The translations under genes and the position numbers were made by a program. Below are positions 1 to 8,255 of a stretch of 25,013 nucleotides of DNA, in pieces. The number at the start of each line of letters is the position of its first letter. The stretch's first letter is position 1. The notes below the pieces were generated by a model. It saw only the letters and a list, made by a program, of their open reading frames with translations. It was not told where the DNA came from and searched no databases. Source of the stretch: a virus; IMG/VR virus record IMGVR_UViG_3300045256_000566, positions 1 to 25,013 of that record; one strand, 5' to 3'.

Positions 1-22
1 TAAATTATCTATTTTTTTACTC

Positions 23-955
23 TCAGGTAAATACCCAGATGTGACCTTGACTATTATTCCCGCTAGCTTTATATGTATCGCCAGCATTTACGAATCCTGA
101 GCAAGGAGCGCTCGAAGCACCTTGTATTATCACTCCATTAATAGTCAAACTAGCTGTATTACTTACGGGAACGTAATATATGTATGCTAGACTTGTAGCC
201 GTGTATAATACATTCACGTCAAACCTACTATAAATAACGGTTGGAATCTTATTCTGTTTAACAAACGCTGTAGTTGCAATTTGCGTAGTGTTGGTGCCAG
301 CCGCTGCTGTAGGTGCGGTAGGAACTCCTGTGAAGGCTGGGGAATTAATAGGTGCGGCATTCTGTTTAACAAACGCTGTAGTTGCAATTTGCGTAGTGTT
401 GGTGCCAGCCGCTGCTGTAGGTGCGGTAGGAACTCCTGTGAAGGCTGGGGAATTAATAGGTGCGGCAACATTTGCAGTAGAACCTGTTGCCATTAAGACT
501 GTACCCTGCTTTGTTGTTGTAGCTGATTGAAGATTTTGTATATCTCCGTATTGTGTCCAATACTTACTATTGGTCAAAGCATTATTATAATTATTATCAA
601 CTAAAGAAATATATACTTTAGTTGAGTTAGGAGCCAAAACCATAGCATTTTGATTATAATAAATTCCTGCGTTCCACGGCAAAATTCCATATTGTTGAAT
701 GGCGGCTATATTTTGACTCATGACAAAAGCAGGAGCAGTTTGGCTTTCTTGTATAGGTTGTTTTAATAATGTTCCAACGGTGGCAACCATAGAAGCGGCC
801 CCATTCAAAAAACTATTATTTTGTAATACATTGCCATCTGTACTATATTGTGGGGTCCCCGCAGCTGTTGAACCAGGTATTCCAACGATTTCTTGACCAG
901 AGTTTCCTATGGCATTACCGCCAAAAATTTTTTGTGGTGTAAAAGTTGAAGGCAT
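23..955 (-). CDS. Tail fibre / receptor-binding protein
   Basis: A 310-residue protein at the distal end of the tail gene block, read as a tail fibre. Residues about 90-138 look like a small carbohydrate-binding module: W94, then aromatic and Val residues, ending in KYWTQYGD. A short ATTTKQGTVLMAT segment (about 145-157) resembles fibre shaft starts. Residues 164-199 and 200-235 are two identical 36-residue copies of the SPAFTGVPTAPTA...TTAFV phage fibre repeat. The C-terminal domain of about 75 residues is rich in Tyr, Ser and Asn and would be the tip. ATG start at 955 with no Shine-Dalgarno sequence; TGA stop. It lies 15 bases after the DUF2612-like gene. The fibre role rests on the repeat family and position; the receptor is unknown. 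Confidence 0.85.
   Translation of the reverse strand: MPSTFTPQKIFGGNAIGNSGQEIVGIPGSTAAGTPQYSTDGNVLQNNSFLNGAASMVATVGTLLKQPIQESQTAPAFVMSQNIAAIQQYGILPWNAGIYYNQNAMVLAPNSTKVYISLVDNNYNNALTNSKYWTQYGDIQNLQSATTTKQGTVLMATGSTANVAAPINSPAFTGVPTAPTAAAGTNTTQIATTAFVKQNAAPINSPAFTGVPTAPTAAAGTNTTQIATTAFVKQNKIPTVIYSRFDVNVLYTATSLAYIYYVPVSNTASLTINGVIIQGASSAPCSGFVNAGDTYKASGNNSQGHIWVFT
251..466 (-). repeat. Perfect 108-bp tandem duplication in tail fibre gene
   Basis: Copies at 251-358 and 359-466 are identical base for base. Each encodes one 36-residue fibre repeat in frame. The absence of silent differences indicates a recent duplication or gene conversion, so copy number may vary between close relatives. Confidence 0.97.
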
Positions 956-970
956 AAATAAAAAATAAAA

Positions 971-1561
971 TTATATTGTGATTACTAAATCTAAAGTTCT
1001 TGCGCTTACATTATCATAAGCATAGATCATAGAATTTAATTCAGTGGAATCCACAAAAACTATATCAAAAGTATTAATAAATAAAGTAACCTGTATATTG
1101 GTAGGCAACGGTAATAAGTTTTGCTGGATTGCTAATTCAAGTAAATCATTAGGATAATTTGCATAAATAAAGGCGGTCATATTTTGATTCCATTGAATAA
1201 AAATATCAGTGCCAAAAAATTGGTATAGTAAAGTATCTATATTATATAAAGTGCAATTTATATTATTGGCAATAATCCTAAAATCCAATAATAGTCTTAA
1301 ATCATCATCTGAAATATAGACCCCATCAATATATCTATTTATATTTTCTTCTTTTGCAATTCTTGTTAATTGGTCTCCGATTGCTGTTCTGTAGTCTATA
1401 GATTGCAAAATAACATTATAAATCCAATTGTCAGATAAAAAATTACCTTGCCCATATACTAAGGAAACAATTAAATTTATCATTGCACGGGCTTTCGGTT
1501 TATTATTGTATTGGATTATGAGTAAATTCACATAACTTTGTATGATTTCATCAAAATTCAT
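971..1561 (-). CDS. DUF2612-like tail/baseplate protein
   Basis: A 196-residue protein starting with a helix that carries YVNLLIIQYNNKPKARAMI. The QY..KPKA motif near the N-terminus is typical of the DUF2612 phage tail family, which lies between the J-like baseplate protein and the fibre in many myophages, equivalent in position to P2 gpI. Its ATG at 1561 overlaps the stop of the baseplate J gene as ATGA, so the two are translationally coupled. It is inferred to link the baseplate wedge to the fibre. The family call comes from the motif and gene order. Confidence 0.75.
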   Translation of the reverse strand: MNFDEIIQSYVNLLIIQYNNKPKARAMINLIVSLVYGQGNFLSDNWIYNVILQSIDYRTAIGDQLTRIAKEENINRYIDGVYISDDDLRLLLDFRIIANNINCTLYNIDTLLYQFFGTDIFIQWNQNMTAFIYANYPNDLLELAIQQNLLPLPTNIQVTLFINTFDIVFVDSTELNSMIYAYDNVSARTLDLVITI

Positions 1562-2769
1562 ACAACATTAATGTTAATATTGGCCGTAGAAAGAGAGAAT
1601 TTCTCTTGCAAACTACCCAAAGCTAGATAATTGTGCCAATTCGTGTTATTATTTGAAATTTGCAAATTTAATGGCACTCCTCCTCCTCCTAAAGAATTTA
1701 TGCCATCCAAAGCAATAGAAGTTAAAGTACCACTGTCAGCATTAACTCCTAGTTTGTAATTTATATTATTAATTATATAATTCTGTATTCCTAATATATT
1801 AAATGTAAATGGAAAAACAGTTTGTTTCAAATTAAATTTTATATATAATGGAATATAAATTGGTCGATCAAATTTGACAACAATAGAAGCAATCCCATTA
1901 ATACTAGGTATAGTTACAGAAACAGTTCCCCTCATTCCACTTCCGTGGATATTTTGATAAATAATATTTGCAATTGCAGTATTATCACCACCTTCCACAA
2001 TTGTCCACAAGGTAAAAATAGGAGTTCCTGTACTGTCTACGGGTGATGTATTGTTGTTTGACCACGTCAAGACATCTGTTACCCCAGCTAAATTTAATAA
2101 TTGGGAATAAACAGCATCTACTTGATTTTGAGATGAAAAGGCGTAAGATTGGAAAGCTCTTATCCGTAAAGCGGTATCGGTTTCTTCATTTGAGCCAATT
2201 GTTAATACTTCATTCGGATTAGTTACACTTACAACACCTACTACAACAGATAAAGATATAGTGATAGTATTGGGATTGGCTAAATTTACTCCATAAGTAG
2301 CAGATCTGAAAAGCAAATTCACTGTTGTGTTAGCTGGTATTGTAGTAGTAGCAGTTAAAATCCATTGATTTCCTATATTATCTTGTACAATATAACCAGT
2401 GCCATTAACATCATTTATATTTCCATCTAGCCCTTGCAATGTACATAATGCGTTTGTTACGATTTGAATCAATATAGTGGAAAAAGTACCTCCTTTTCTT
2501 TGTATATTTTTTCTTCCAACGACCATATCTAAAGCACGACCTTGTGCATAATCTAAGAAATAAGAATTAAAAAGAGATTGCTGAGCTTCGTAACTATCTA
2601 TTAGGGCCTGTGCTAATATCAAAACTCTTTGGCCATCGGGCGAATTAGAATCATAATTTGTATCAGTTCCATAAATCACTTGTTCCGAAGTAACTATACT
2701 ATTAAATACATCGTTTAAAGTAGGTAAATTAAACCCCGTAGCATCAATAAAAGGTGTAATTATTGCCAT
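1558..2769 (-). CDS. Baseplate J-like protein
   Basis: A 403-residue protein of the baseplate J/gp47 family, the outer wedge component of contractile tails. The N-terminal part has the usual helix and SPDGQRVLILAQAL..., followed by a LDMVVGRKNIQRKGGTFS segment leading into a beta-rich domain. Residues about 190-235 carry the GSNEETDTALRIRAF signature, the family's strongest hallmark. The C-terminal third contains the GTV.V.IPSINGIASIVVKFDRP strands. ATG at 2769, 7 bases after the preceding gene; its end is coupled to the DUF2612-like gene. Length is normal for the family. Confidence 0.92.
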   Translation of the reverse strand: MAIITPFIDATGFNLPTLNDVFNSIVTSEQVIYGTDTNYDSNSPDGQRVLILAQALIDSYEAQQSLFNSYFLDYAQGRALDMVVGRKNIQRKGGTFSTILIQIVTNALCTLQGLDGNINDVNGTGYIVQDNIGNQWILTATTTIPANTTVNLLFRSATYGVNLANPNTITISLSVVVGVVSVTNPNEVLTIGSNEETDTALRIRAFQSYAFSSQNQVDAVYSQLLNLAGVTDVLTWSNNNTSPVDSTGTPIFTLWTIVEGGDNTAIANIIYQNIHGSGMRGTVSVTIPSINGIASIVVKFDRPIYIPLYIKFNLKQTVFPFTFNILGIQNYIINNINYKLGVNADSGTLTSIALDGINSLGGGGVPLNLQISNNNTNWHNYLALGSLQEKFSLSTANININVV

Positions 2770-2776
2770 ATGTCAG

Positions 2777-3130
2777 TTAAGGCATAAATGATATTTCCGT
2801 TTGCAATCCATAAATATCTCTATATGTAAAATTTATGGTTATATTTCTAGTGCTTGGGTTAAAAACAGAAGTATAATTTAGAACTTCTTGGACTCCTTCC
2901 AATGATTGTACTAAACTTATGATATCTGATTTTAATAATGGCTCTTGTGCTTCGTCGCCAATTCTACTTGCCCAATCTATTCCGTTATTTAATGCAGCAA
3001 AACAGTCCCTTTTCCATTCTCTTAATTTTGTATAAATATTTAATTTTATCCCCTCACTTTGAGTTGCAAAGTTGGAAAAGCCTAGACCATACATCCAATC
3101 TCCGTTAATGTCTAATCCTCTTTGTTTCAT
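2777..3130 (-). CDS. Putative gp25/gpW-like baseplate wedge protein
   Basis: A 117-residue protein directly upstream of baseplate J, the normal place of the gp25/gpW-type wedge subunit. It contains LKWN-like N-terminal text (DINGDWMYGLGFSNFATQSE), a central WKRDCFAALNNGIDWASRIG helix, and a closing beta section (NPSTRNITINFTYRDIYG) like the end of gp25-type folds. No lysozyme catalytic residues are expected or seen. The assignment is from length, layout and gene order. A candidate promoter lies in the 84-base gap upstream. Confidence 0.6.
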   Translation of the reverse strand: MKQRGLDINGDWMYGLGFSNFATQSEGIKLNIYTKLREWKRDCFAALNNGIDWASRIGDEAQEPLLKSDIISLVQSLEGVQEVLNYTSVFNPSTRNITINFTYRDIYGLQTEISFMP

Positions 3131-3160
3131 ACATCAAACTAATTAAAACTATCCCTGATT

Positions 3161-3189
3161 TTGATATAAATAAATATTACTTTTGTCAA
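3161..3189 (-). promoter_or_regulatory. Candidate promoter before baseplate wedge genes
   Basis: On the minus strand TTGACA (3189-3184) is followed after 17 bases by TATCAA (3166-3161). Transcription would begin near 3154, about 24 bases before the ATG at 3130. The -35 is perfect and the -10 is a 4/6 match. This is the only gap of any size within the tail gene block. Confidence 0.4.
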
Positions 3190-3214
3190 TAAGTTTTTTG
3201 TTTTTATAAAAGAA

Positions 3215-3910
3215 TTATTTTAATAAAGCATTAAAAGCAGATTGTGCCGATGCCACATTGTTCAGAGCATTTGAAATATTTGCTTGCGTATTGCCATCTA
3301 ATGCTAAAGCAACCCCACTAACAGCGGGAACAGTCATAGCGGATTTTACTGCATTCCCTAATTCTGTTATAGCATTTGTTAAATTAGTGATTGCACTCAA
3401 TAAACTTCCGCTGGCATTTTTTATTCCTACTTTTGAATCTAAAGATATTTTAGTGGTTTGCTGATAAAACATTTCGGTAGCATTATTATTATGTAACCAA
3501 CTGGTAAAATCAAAAGGAATCGCTATAGCATTGTTTATATCATGCCTTATATCATTGAACGGTTGTTGTATAGTTTGATTTTGGATGAAATTATCAATAT
3601 TTGTGTCATTGAATAATAATAATACAGAATCCCCCGCTAAAATGGGTTTTGTGAACCCCGCATTTTGGGTCGCATAGCGAAATACAGGAACTTCTATCAA
3701 AGGTGCAAATTGTCTATCTATAGAAGTATTTACATTAACTATGTAATTATCAATATCTACTATTGAAATAGTAGCTGTGTTATTGCTTGGGTTATAAACA
3801 TTAATTATTCCTATTCTGTGGGCAAAAAAATCCCTGAAAATTTTGTCTTGTAATAATTCAAAATTTGAATAATAAGTGGGCGGTGAAATATAATTTTGTT
3901 GAGATTGCAT
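3215..3910 (-). CDS. Gp138-like membrane-puncturing spike protein
   Basis: A 231-residue protein between hub and wedge genes. The N-terminal domain (about residues 20-125) fits the Gp138 OB-fold family: RIGIINVYNPSNNTATISIVD, then a PVFR segment, then the GDSVLLLFNDTNIDNFI motif at about 96-112, which is very typical. Residues 125-160 form the expected linker with FYQQTTKISLDSKVGIKNASG, the start of a trimeric spike. The C-terminal 60 residues form an Ala/Asn-rich helical heptad region (LTNAITELGNAVKSA...) instead of a metal-binding HxH apex. It ends a two-base gap before the hub gene, suggesting coupled expression. Good match in motif and order. Confidence 0.75.
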   Translation of the reverse strand: MQSQQNYISPPTYYSNFELLQDKIFRDFFAHRIGIINVYNPSNNTATISIVDIDNYIVNVNTSIDRQFAPLIEVPVFRYATQNAGFTKPILAGDSVLLLFNDTNIDNFIQNQTIQQPFNDIRHDINNAIAIPFDFTSWLHNNNATEMFYQQTTKISLDSKVGIKNASGSLLSAITNLTNAITELGNAVKSAMTVPAVSGVALALDGNTQANISNALNNVASAQSAFNALLK

Positions 3911-3911
3911 A

Positions 3912-4826
3912 TTAAGAATTAGAAATAATGTTAAGAATTGTTGTACCTAAAAATAAATTTAATTTTGTAATTCCTTGGGAAGATGTTCCTTCCGAAATAG
4001 TAAGATCATGGCTCAATCCTTGGACTTTCCATTGGCCATTTATATTGCGGAATGTAGTACTCCGTACTTCTATCACTTGGCCTACGACAATTTGTGGCTC
4101 AAATAACACTTCTACATCTAAAGAATTGTCTTGTATTACTGGAGTATTCAATAACCCTGTTGCACTAGAAATCAAAGGTACAAATCCAACAAAAGCATCA
4201 TTAACGTTCATAAGGTTAATAAATCCGTTATCTATAAAAAACTGATGTTTAAAGTATTTATTTGCAAGTGTCCATGTATTAGAATTAATGGTGATGCCTC
4301 TTGTGAAAATCTTTTCTGGCGCACCAACATTGCCCATAACACCTTTCGTTAGACCAGTTTCTACAGTGCCGCTAGGCGTTTGAACATTTGATAAGCTTCC
4401 GATTATTTCTAATGCGAAATCCTGAAGAGAAAATCCTTTGTTATAAGTTTTATTTATAAAAGCGTTATTGGCGGCGAAGACACCTTCGCTAGCTAAAATT
4501 CTAGTCTCAATATTGTTTCCAACCCGTACCGAATAGGCCTGCAAAATATTTCCTGAAAATATTTCTACTAAGTTACCCGCACTATAACCAGCAGATAATG
4601 AAACAAAAGTAAAATTTGCTGTATCATATCTTGGTTTTGCTATTGCATTCCTCAAGTGTTCACCTAAATTATATACAGTAATATTAGCAGAATTAAAAGT
4701 TGAGCCAATTCCTTTTTTTATATTTGCCATAAGAGTAATGGGATAGTTAATAATCACAGCTGAACTTTTAGTCTGGTTCATTTGTACTGTTAAACTATAA
4801 AATAAATTAAATTTATCATTGCCCAT
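3912..4826 (-). CDS. Baseplate hub protein (gp27/gpD-like)
   Basis: A 304-residue protein of the phage hub type that holds the spike and connects to the tube. Features: N-terminal strands ending in IKKGIGSTFNSANITVYNLGEHLRNAI, which is a typical opening of Pam3-like hub proteins; then beta-rich sections (LVEIFSGNILQAY...); a segment FSLQDFALEIIGSL; and a C-terminal EPQIVVGQVIEVRS...GQWKVQGLSHDLTI..., the last domain of tail hub proteins. The start overlaps the plug gene by 11 bases. Assigned by motif layout and by its place between plug and spike. Confidence 0.72.
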   Translation of the reverse strand: MGNDKFNLFYSLTVQMNQTKSSAVIINYPITLMANIKKGIGSTFNSANITVYNLGEHLRNAIAKPRYDTANFTFVSLSAGYSAGNLVEIFSGNILQAYSVRVGNNIETRILASEGVFAANNAFINKTYNKGFSLQDFALEIIGSLSNVQTPSGTVETGLTKGVMGNVGAPEKIFTRGITINSNTWTLANKYFKHQFFIDNGFINLMNVNDAFVGFVPLISSATGLLNTPVIQDNSLDVEVLFEPQIVVGQVIEVRSTTFRNINGQWKVQGLSHDLTISEGTSSQGITKLNLFLGTTILNIISNS

Positions 4827-5172
4827 AAATTGCCTTATTGAAAATCGCTATATCATTTGGATTCAAAATATACAAAGACACCCTGGCTGGTAATCCATTT
4901 TGACTAGTAAAATCAGTTATCTGAAAAGGGTCCACCCCATCATTTGAAAAACACATTAAACCAAAAGGAATAAGGTTAACATATTGCCTTAATAAATTGA
5001 TGGTGACTACAATATTAAATCTCATTACAGGAAATGTTTGATACTGAATACTACCTTGCCATGTATTTTGCGTAGGTAGAAAGCGCAAATTGAAAGATAT
5101 TGTTTCTTTAGTCTCCAAAATAACAGTAAGTGTTTGATTGGGAATAGGTTTTAAGCTAGGGATAGTTAACAT
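4816..5172 (-). CDS. Pam3 gp18-like baseplate plug protein
   Basis: A 118-residue protein. It begins IPSLKPIPNQTLTVILETKETISFNLRF, continues with a WQGSIQY strand, an INLLRQYVNLIPFGLMCF segment and a final strand set ARVSLYILNP. This is the layout of the cyanophage Pam3 plug family (PIPNQTF.V.L.G..Y.L.L...). In Pam3 the plug closes the tail channel at the hub. The gene overlaps the hub gene by 11 bases, which fits the conserved pairing. ATG at 5172. Confidence 0.72.
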   Translation of the reverse strand: MLTIPSLKPIPNQTLTVILETKETISFNLRFLPTQNTWQGSIQYQTFPVMRFNIVVTINLLRQYVNLIPFGLMCFSNDGVDPFQITDFTSQNGLPARVSLYILNPNDIAIFNKAIYGQ

Positions 5173-5188
5173 AGGCTACGAAAAGAAA

Positions 5189-6091
5189 TTACGAAAGAGC
5201 ATTTTTAAATTTTGTCCAATTATCTTTTATTAGAATATTAAATATACCACGCGAAGTAGGAGGAGTATTAACTTTTCCTACTGGTTGTTCTTCTTGTTTT
5301 TGTGCATTCACTCTTCCTTGATATGCTGTATTATCAAATACAACCATATCAATTGAAGCAAATCTCAATTCTTTCAATGTAATCTCTATATCTGAAATCT
5401 GTCGTGTGTTGTCTCTTGCACTGATTCTAACACTTTCTATATACATTTTATCATAATACCCTAGTCTAGTATCTATCCCTAAGCCAATTTTTGCTTGCCA
5501 TAAACTTTTTATAAATTGAGTAATTTTCCCTTGAGTGGTGCCCAATGACAAAAGATTTTTGTAAAGTGAATATAAATTGGTTGCAGCTTGGGTAGCGCTA
5601 GAAGTAATCAAACTTGATTGTTGACCAGATGACCCAAATTCTATTGGCATTGTGCTAATTTCTATTGCATTTCTGATATTTTGATCAGTTTGGCTTATTT
5701 GGGGTGCCAATGCTGAGATTGTTGTCAATTTTTCCGTAACATTTTGTAAAATTCCTGTACTAGAATCAGTTTGCGTTAAAATTACTAATTCATGAAGTTC
5801 CCCTGTCAGCGTTATGGAAATAGGTTTATTAGTGATATGTTGCGCCACTGGTGTATTATTTTCTAAATAATGCTCCGTAATATCCGAAGAAAAATTTATA
5901 GTTTCATTTTTTCTAATAGAAAATTTTAACCCAGCCAACCCCAAATTAAGTACTGGCGCAATCACCGTAGCGTTAATTGCATCTTTTATATTTTGTAAAT
6001 CAGTTCCTGATTCCGTACCAAGAGTATAATTTGTTGACTCACTAGGTGCAGAATTACTAGGTGCAGAATTACTAGGTGCAGAATTTAACAT
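5189..6091 (-). CDS. Tail protein between tape measure and plug (hub adaptor-like)
   Basis: A 300-residue protein placed between the tape measure and the plug, where Pam3-type phages encode the hub adaptor / Dit-like protein. It opens with three NSAPS repeats, then a beta section (about 55-110, IRKNETINFSSDITEHYLENN...AQHITNKPISITLTGELHEL) typical of proteins that fold as tail-tube adaptors. A helical middle region follows, then RLGYYDKMYIESVRISARDNTRQISDIEITLKELRFA (about 207-243), which resembles the closing strands of LysM-less adaptor proteins. The exact family is not certain; the location and beta pattern support a baseplate-tube junction protein. Confidence 0.55.
   Translation of the reverse strand: MLNSAPSNSAPSNSAPSESTNYTLGTESGTDLQNIKDAINATVIAPVLNLGLAGLKFSIRKNETINFSSDITEHYLENNTPVAQHITNKPISITLTGELHELVILTQTDSSTGILQNVTEKLTTISALAPQISQTDQNIRNAIEISTMPIEFGSSGQQSSLITSSATQAATNLYSLYKNLLSLGTTQGKITQFIKSLWQAKIGLGIDTRLGYYDKMYIESVRISARDNTRQISDIEITLKELRFASIDMVVFDNTAYQGRVNAQKQEEQPVGKVNTPPTSRGIFNILIKDNWTKFKNALS
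6041..6085 (-). repeat. Three 15-bp repeats encoding NSAPS
   Basis: Three identical units (actaggtgcagaatt on the plus strand) at 6041-6055, 6056-6070 and 6071-6085. They encode the Asn-Ser-Ala-Pro-Ser repeats at the N-terminus of the hub adaptor-like protein. Confidence 0.95.
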
Positions 6092-6094
6092 AAA

Positions 6095-7486
6095 CTATCT
6101 CAATAATTGACTTTCTAATAATACATTCTCTACTTCATTTCCTACTTTTGTGGCGATTTCTTTCGCATTATGGCCTTGAACAAGAATTTCTACTTTGTTA
6201 TTTATATTATTTTTTATATTATTATTAACATTTCGGCCATGTTCTGTTTTTACTTCACTCTCAAAGAGAGGTTGAATATAGTTCCGAACAAAATCCTGAG
6301 CTTTTTTCATATCCCTTTCTACTTTCTGTTCCATTTCCTCTGGCGTAGCTGGGGGAAGTGAGAACATTTGGGATAATGTTAGCTTGCCGAATGCTGCTAG
6401 AGCTTCCAAAGTGAGTGACAATTTGTAATTTGAAACTCTATCTAACCAATCATAAAATTCTTTTAAATTCTCCAATGCACTCATTATAATGACATTTATT
6501 TTACCAAAAACTATTGCAACTGATTCATAAAGCCAACCAAAAGTATTTTCTTTCCCCGTCTTCCACAAATATATATCTTCTAACAAGCCCAAGATGAATG
6601 TTAATATTAATGCGAAAGGCTTAAATGGAATTAATAAAGCTCCTAGCGCTGCTGCCAAGATGGTAAAGCCATTTTCAGTCTTTATTATGGTTTCAAATAA
6701 GTCAGCAAATAGAGCTGCGCCTCTTCCTACCGCAGTACCGATTTTTGCAATGATATTCGCTAAACCTGAAAATGTATCTATAATTTTTTTACTATTTCTC
6801 TCAACCCATTTTAGCAAATCTGTTAACAATTTCATAAAAGGGGGGGCAAGTTTGGCTACAGCCTGATCTTTCAAACTTTCAAGTTTACTTTTCAAATCAT
6901 TCATAGTATTGCCTAACATAGCGACTGTTTGAATCTGGTCTCCATTTAAAAAAGAATTTTGCCCTAGTTTTTCAAATTGTTCATCTGTTAATCTTAAAAC
7001 ATTTATGAAATTTGGATCTAAACCTAATTGTTGAATTAGATTTACTGCTTGTGGATTAGAAAGCCCTTTTATATTTTTTCTTATTTGCTCTAATACGCCA
7101 AATGCATTTGTATTGATATCTATTCCTAATAATTGAAAAGGCGCTATATTACCTTGTCCTATTTTTATTTGTTCTAATTGCTTTTGAATCCCAGCGATAT
7201 TATTTTTAACTGTCTCAAAAGTTAATGCACTATTTGTCTTTTTTCCCGCTGAAGCCCACTTATTTAATTCTTCTATCGCAAGGCCTGTTTGATTTTTAAA
7301 ATTTTCTATAGAAGTTGAATTTTGCACAGTGGAACTTATAAATTTGTTTATAGCATAAACAGAACCCACAAAAGCAATTTGCATTCCTATCACTGCTTTT
7401 TTTGTATTATCAATCAGATTAGTAATTTTTTTTATGCTGTTCTCGCCTGTAACGCCTATTTTAACAAAAAATTCTGCAATATTCAT
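6095..7486 (-). CDS. Tail tape measure protein
   Basis: A 463-residue protein that sets tail length and is passed into the cell at infection. The N-terminus (NIAEFFVKIGVTGENSIKKITNLIDNTKKAVIG) is a common tape measure opening. Residues about 1-250 are mainly helical and polar. Residues about 270-306 form a strongly hydrophobic stretch (ILAAALGALLIPFKPFALILTFILGLL) that fits the membrane-inserting segment. The C-terminus has an Asn/Lys-rich NNNIKNNINNKVEILVQG segment. At 463 residues it is short, so the tail should be short for a myophage (order of 70 nm if about 0.15 nm per residue applies). ATG at 7486; it follows the frameshifted chaperone gene as expected. Confidence 0.85.
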   Translation of the reverse strand: MNIAEFFVKIGVTGENSIKKITNLIDNTKKAVIGMQIAFVGSVYAINKFISSTVQNSTSIENFKNQTGLAIEELNKWASAGKKTNSALTFETVKNNIAGIQKQLEQIKIGQGNIAPFQLLGIDINTNAFGVLEQIRKNIKGLSNPQAVNLIQQLGLDPNFINVLRLTDEQFEKLGQNSFLNGDQIQTVAMLGNTMNDLKSKLESLKDQAVAKLAPPFMKLLTDLLKWVERNSKKIIDTFSGLANIIAKIGTAVGRGAALFADLFETIIKTENGFTILAAALGALLIPFKPFALILTFILGLLEDIYLWKTGKENTFGWLYESVAIVFGKINVIIMSALENLKEFYDWLDRVSNYKLSLTLEALAAFGKLTLSQMFSLPPATPEEMEQKVERDMKKAQDFVRNYIQPLFESEVKTEHGRNVNNNIKNNINNKVEILVQGHNAKEIATKVGNEVENVLLESQLLR

Positions 7487-7496
7487 TTAGTTATAA

Positions 7497-7727
7497 TTAT
7501 TTAGATAAATCTATATTTTTTGTATCATTTACAAAATATATATAGTCAAGAGTTTTTTTGGCCCATTTCGCGGACATCTCAGAATATATTTTTTGTGGGT
7601 CGCCGCCCAAAATACCTTTTGCCGCTAACATTGTACACCAATATTCAACCGTAGTTAAAGAATTTTTATAATTAAAATGCGGGACTTTATTCAACCTGGA
7701 ATCTGTTACATAGATTGAAGCCCGCCC
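7497..7727 (-). CDS. Frameshift extension of tail assembly chaperone (T domain)
   Basis: A reading frame of 76 codons with no good start of its own: the first candidate start is a TTG at 7694. It lies in the -1 frame relative to the upstream chaperone and stays open back through its slippery site at 7727-7733, which is how lambda G/GT and many other phages make a long chaperone. The extension reads GRASIYVTDSRLNKVPHFNYK..., with a Trp/Tyr-rich middle part (VEYWCTMLAAKG...SAKWAKKTLDYIYF). It ends 10 bases before the tape measure gene. The short form would start the complex and the long form would load it on the tape measure. Confidence 0.8.
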   Translation of the reverse strand, partial: GRASIYVTDSRLNKVPHFNYKNSLTTVEYWCTMLAAKGILGGDPQKIYSEMSAKWAKKTLDYIYFVNDTKNIDLSK

Positions 7728-8248
7728 AAAAAAACTTTCAATTCTTTAACAACAATTCTTATCCAAAGAGGTAATAAAAATTTTCTATATTCAGGAGAAT
7801 TGAAATTATGAATTGAAGAATCTATTTTTATAAAATTTCCATCTCCTAATTTAATATGTACGTTATTTATAATTAAATCCCTAGTTAAGAATTTTGTTAA
7901 TTCTTCATTTTTAATAATCTCTAGGGCAATTTTAAATAATATTTCTAACCATTCATTTTGACTTGAAGACAAAGTTTCATCTTGATTTAATAATTTTGCT
8001 ATTTCAGAATTCGAAACCTTTTTACTTTTCAAAGATGAAATTTTTCCTTGCAAATTATCAACAGATTTTTCTTCTAAAGAAAATAAATTACTTAATCCAT
8101 TCTGAATAGAAGCACCTACTTTAGAATAAAGAATTAAAGCTTGCTCTAGGGTTAAATCATAAATTTTAAATTCAATATTTTTTTGCTTGCCGTCTTTCTC
8201 TAAGATTACACCCGCAATATTTTTATCAAAACTGTCAATATCAAACAT
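7706..8248 (-). CDS. Tail assembly chaperone, short form
   Basis: A 180-residue, mostly helical and acidic/polar protein encoded between tail tube and tape measure, the fixed place of gpG-type tail assembly chaperones. The N-terminus (DSFDKNIAGVILEKDGKQKNIEFKIYDLTLEQALIL) has the beta strand followed by helix seen in these proteins. Normal termination gives ...VFLGGLQSM. A -1 shift at codon 174 gives a 250-residue product. Neighbours on both sides are 7-11 bases away, so this is one transcription unit. The family call is by position and frameshift architecture; sequence identity to a named chaperone cannot be shown here. Confidence 0.8.
   Translation of the reverse strand: MFDIDSFDKNIAGVILEKDGKQKNIEFKIYDLTLEQALILYSKVGASIQNGLSNLFSLEEKSVDNLQGKISSLKSKKVSNSEIAKLLNQDETLSSSQNEWLEILFKIALEIIKNEELTKFLTRDLIINNVHIKLGDGNFIKIDSSIHNFNSPEYRKFLLPLWIRIVVKELKVFLGGLQSM
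7727..7733 (-). promoter_or_regulatory. Slippery heptamer for -1 ribosomal frameshift
   Basis: The minus strand reads GTT TTT TTG GGC GGG in the chaperone frame, which contains the heptamer T TTT TTG (7733-7727) in the correct X XXY YYZ phase. Slipping back one base leads exactly into the 7497 frame (GGG CGG GCT ...). The zero frame stops 19 bases downstream at TAA (7708-7706). A GCGGG just after the site could pair with CCCGC at 7683-7679, but the spacing is tight and no stimulatory structure is proven. Confidence 0.82.
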
Positions 8249-8255
8249 ATAATTA

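Noticed and set aside
281-530. Overlapping plus-strand frames within the fibre gene
   Set aside because: They are caused by the 108-bp repeat and encode Cys-rich low-complexity peptides with no context.
3258-3464. Plus-strand 68-codon frame in the spike gene
   Set aside because: Mirror frame of a strongly supported gene, no ribosome site.
7497-7694. Independent 65-residue gene starting at 7694
   Set aside because: The start would be TTG with no ribosome site, while the frame is open upstream to a perfect slippery site; a frameshift extension explains it better.
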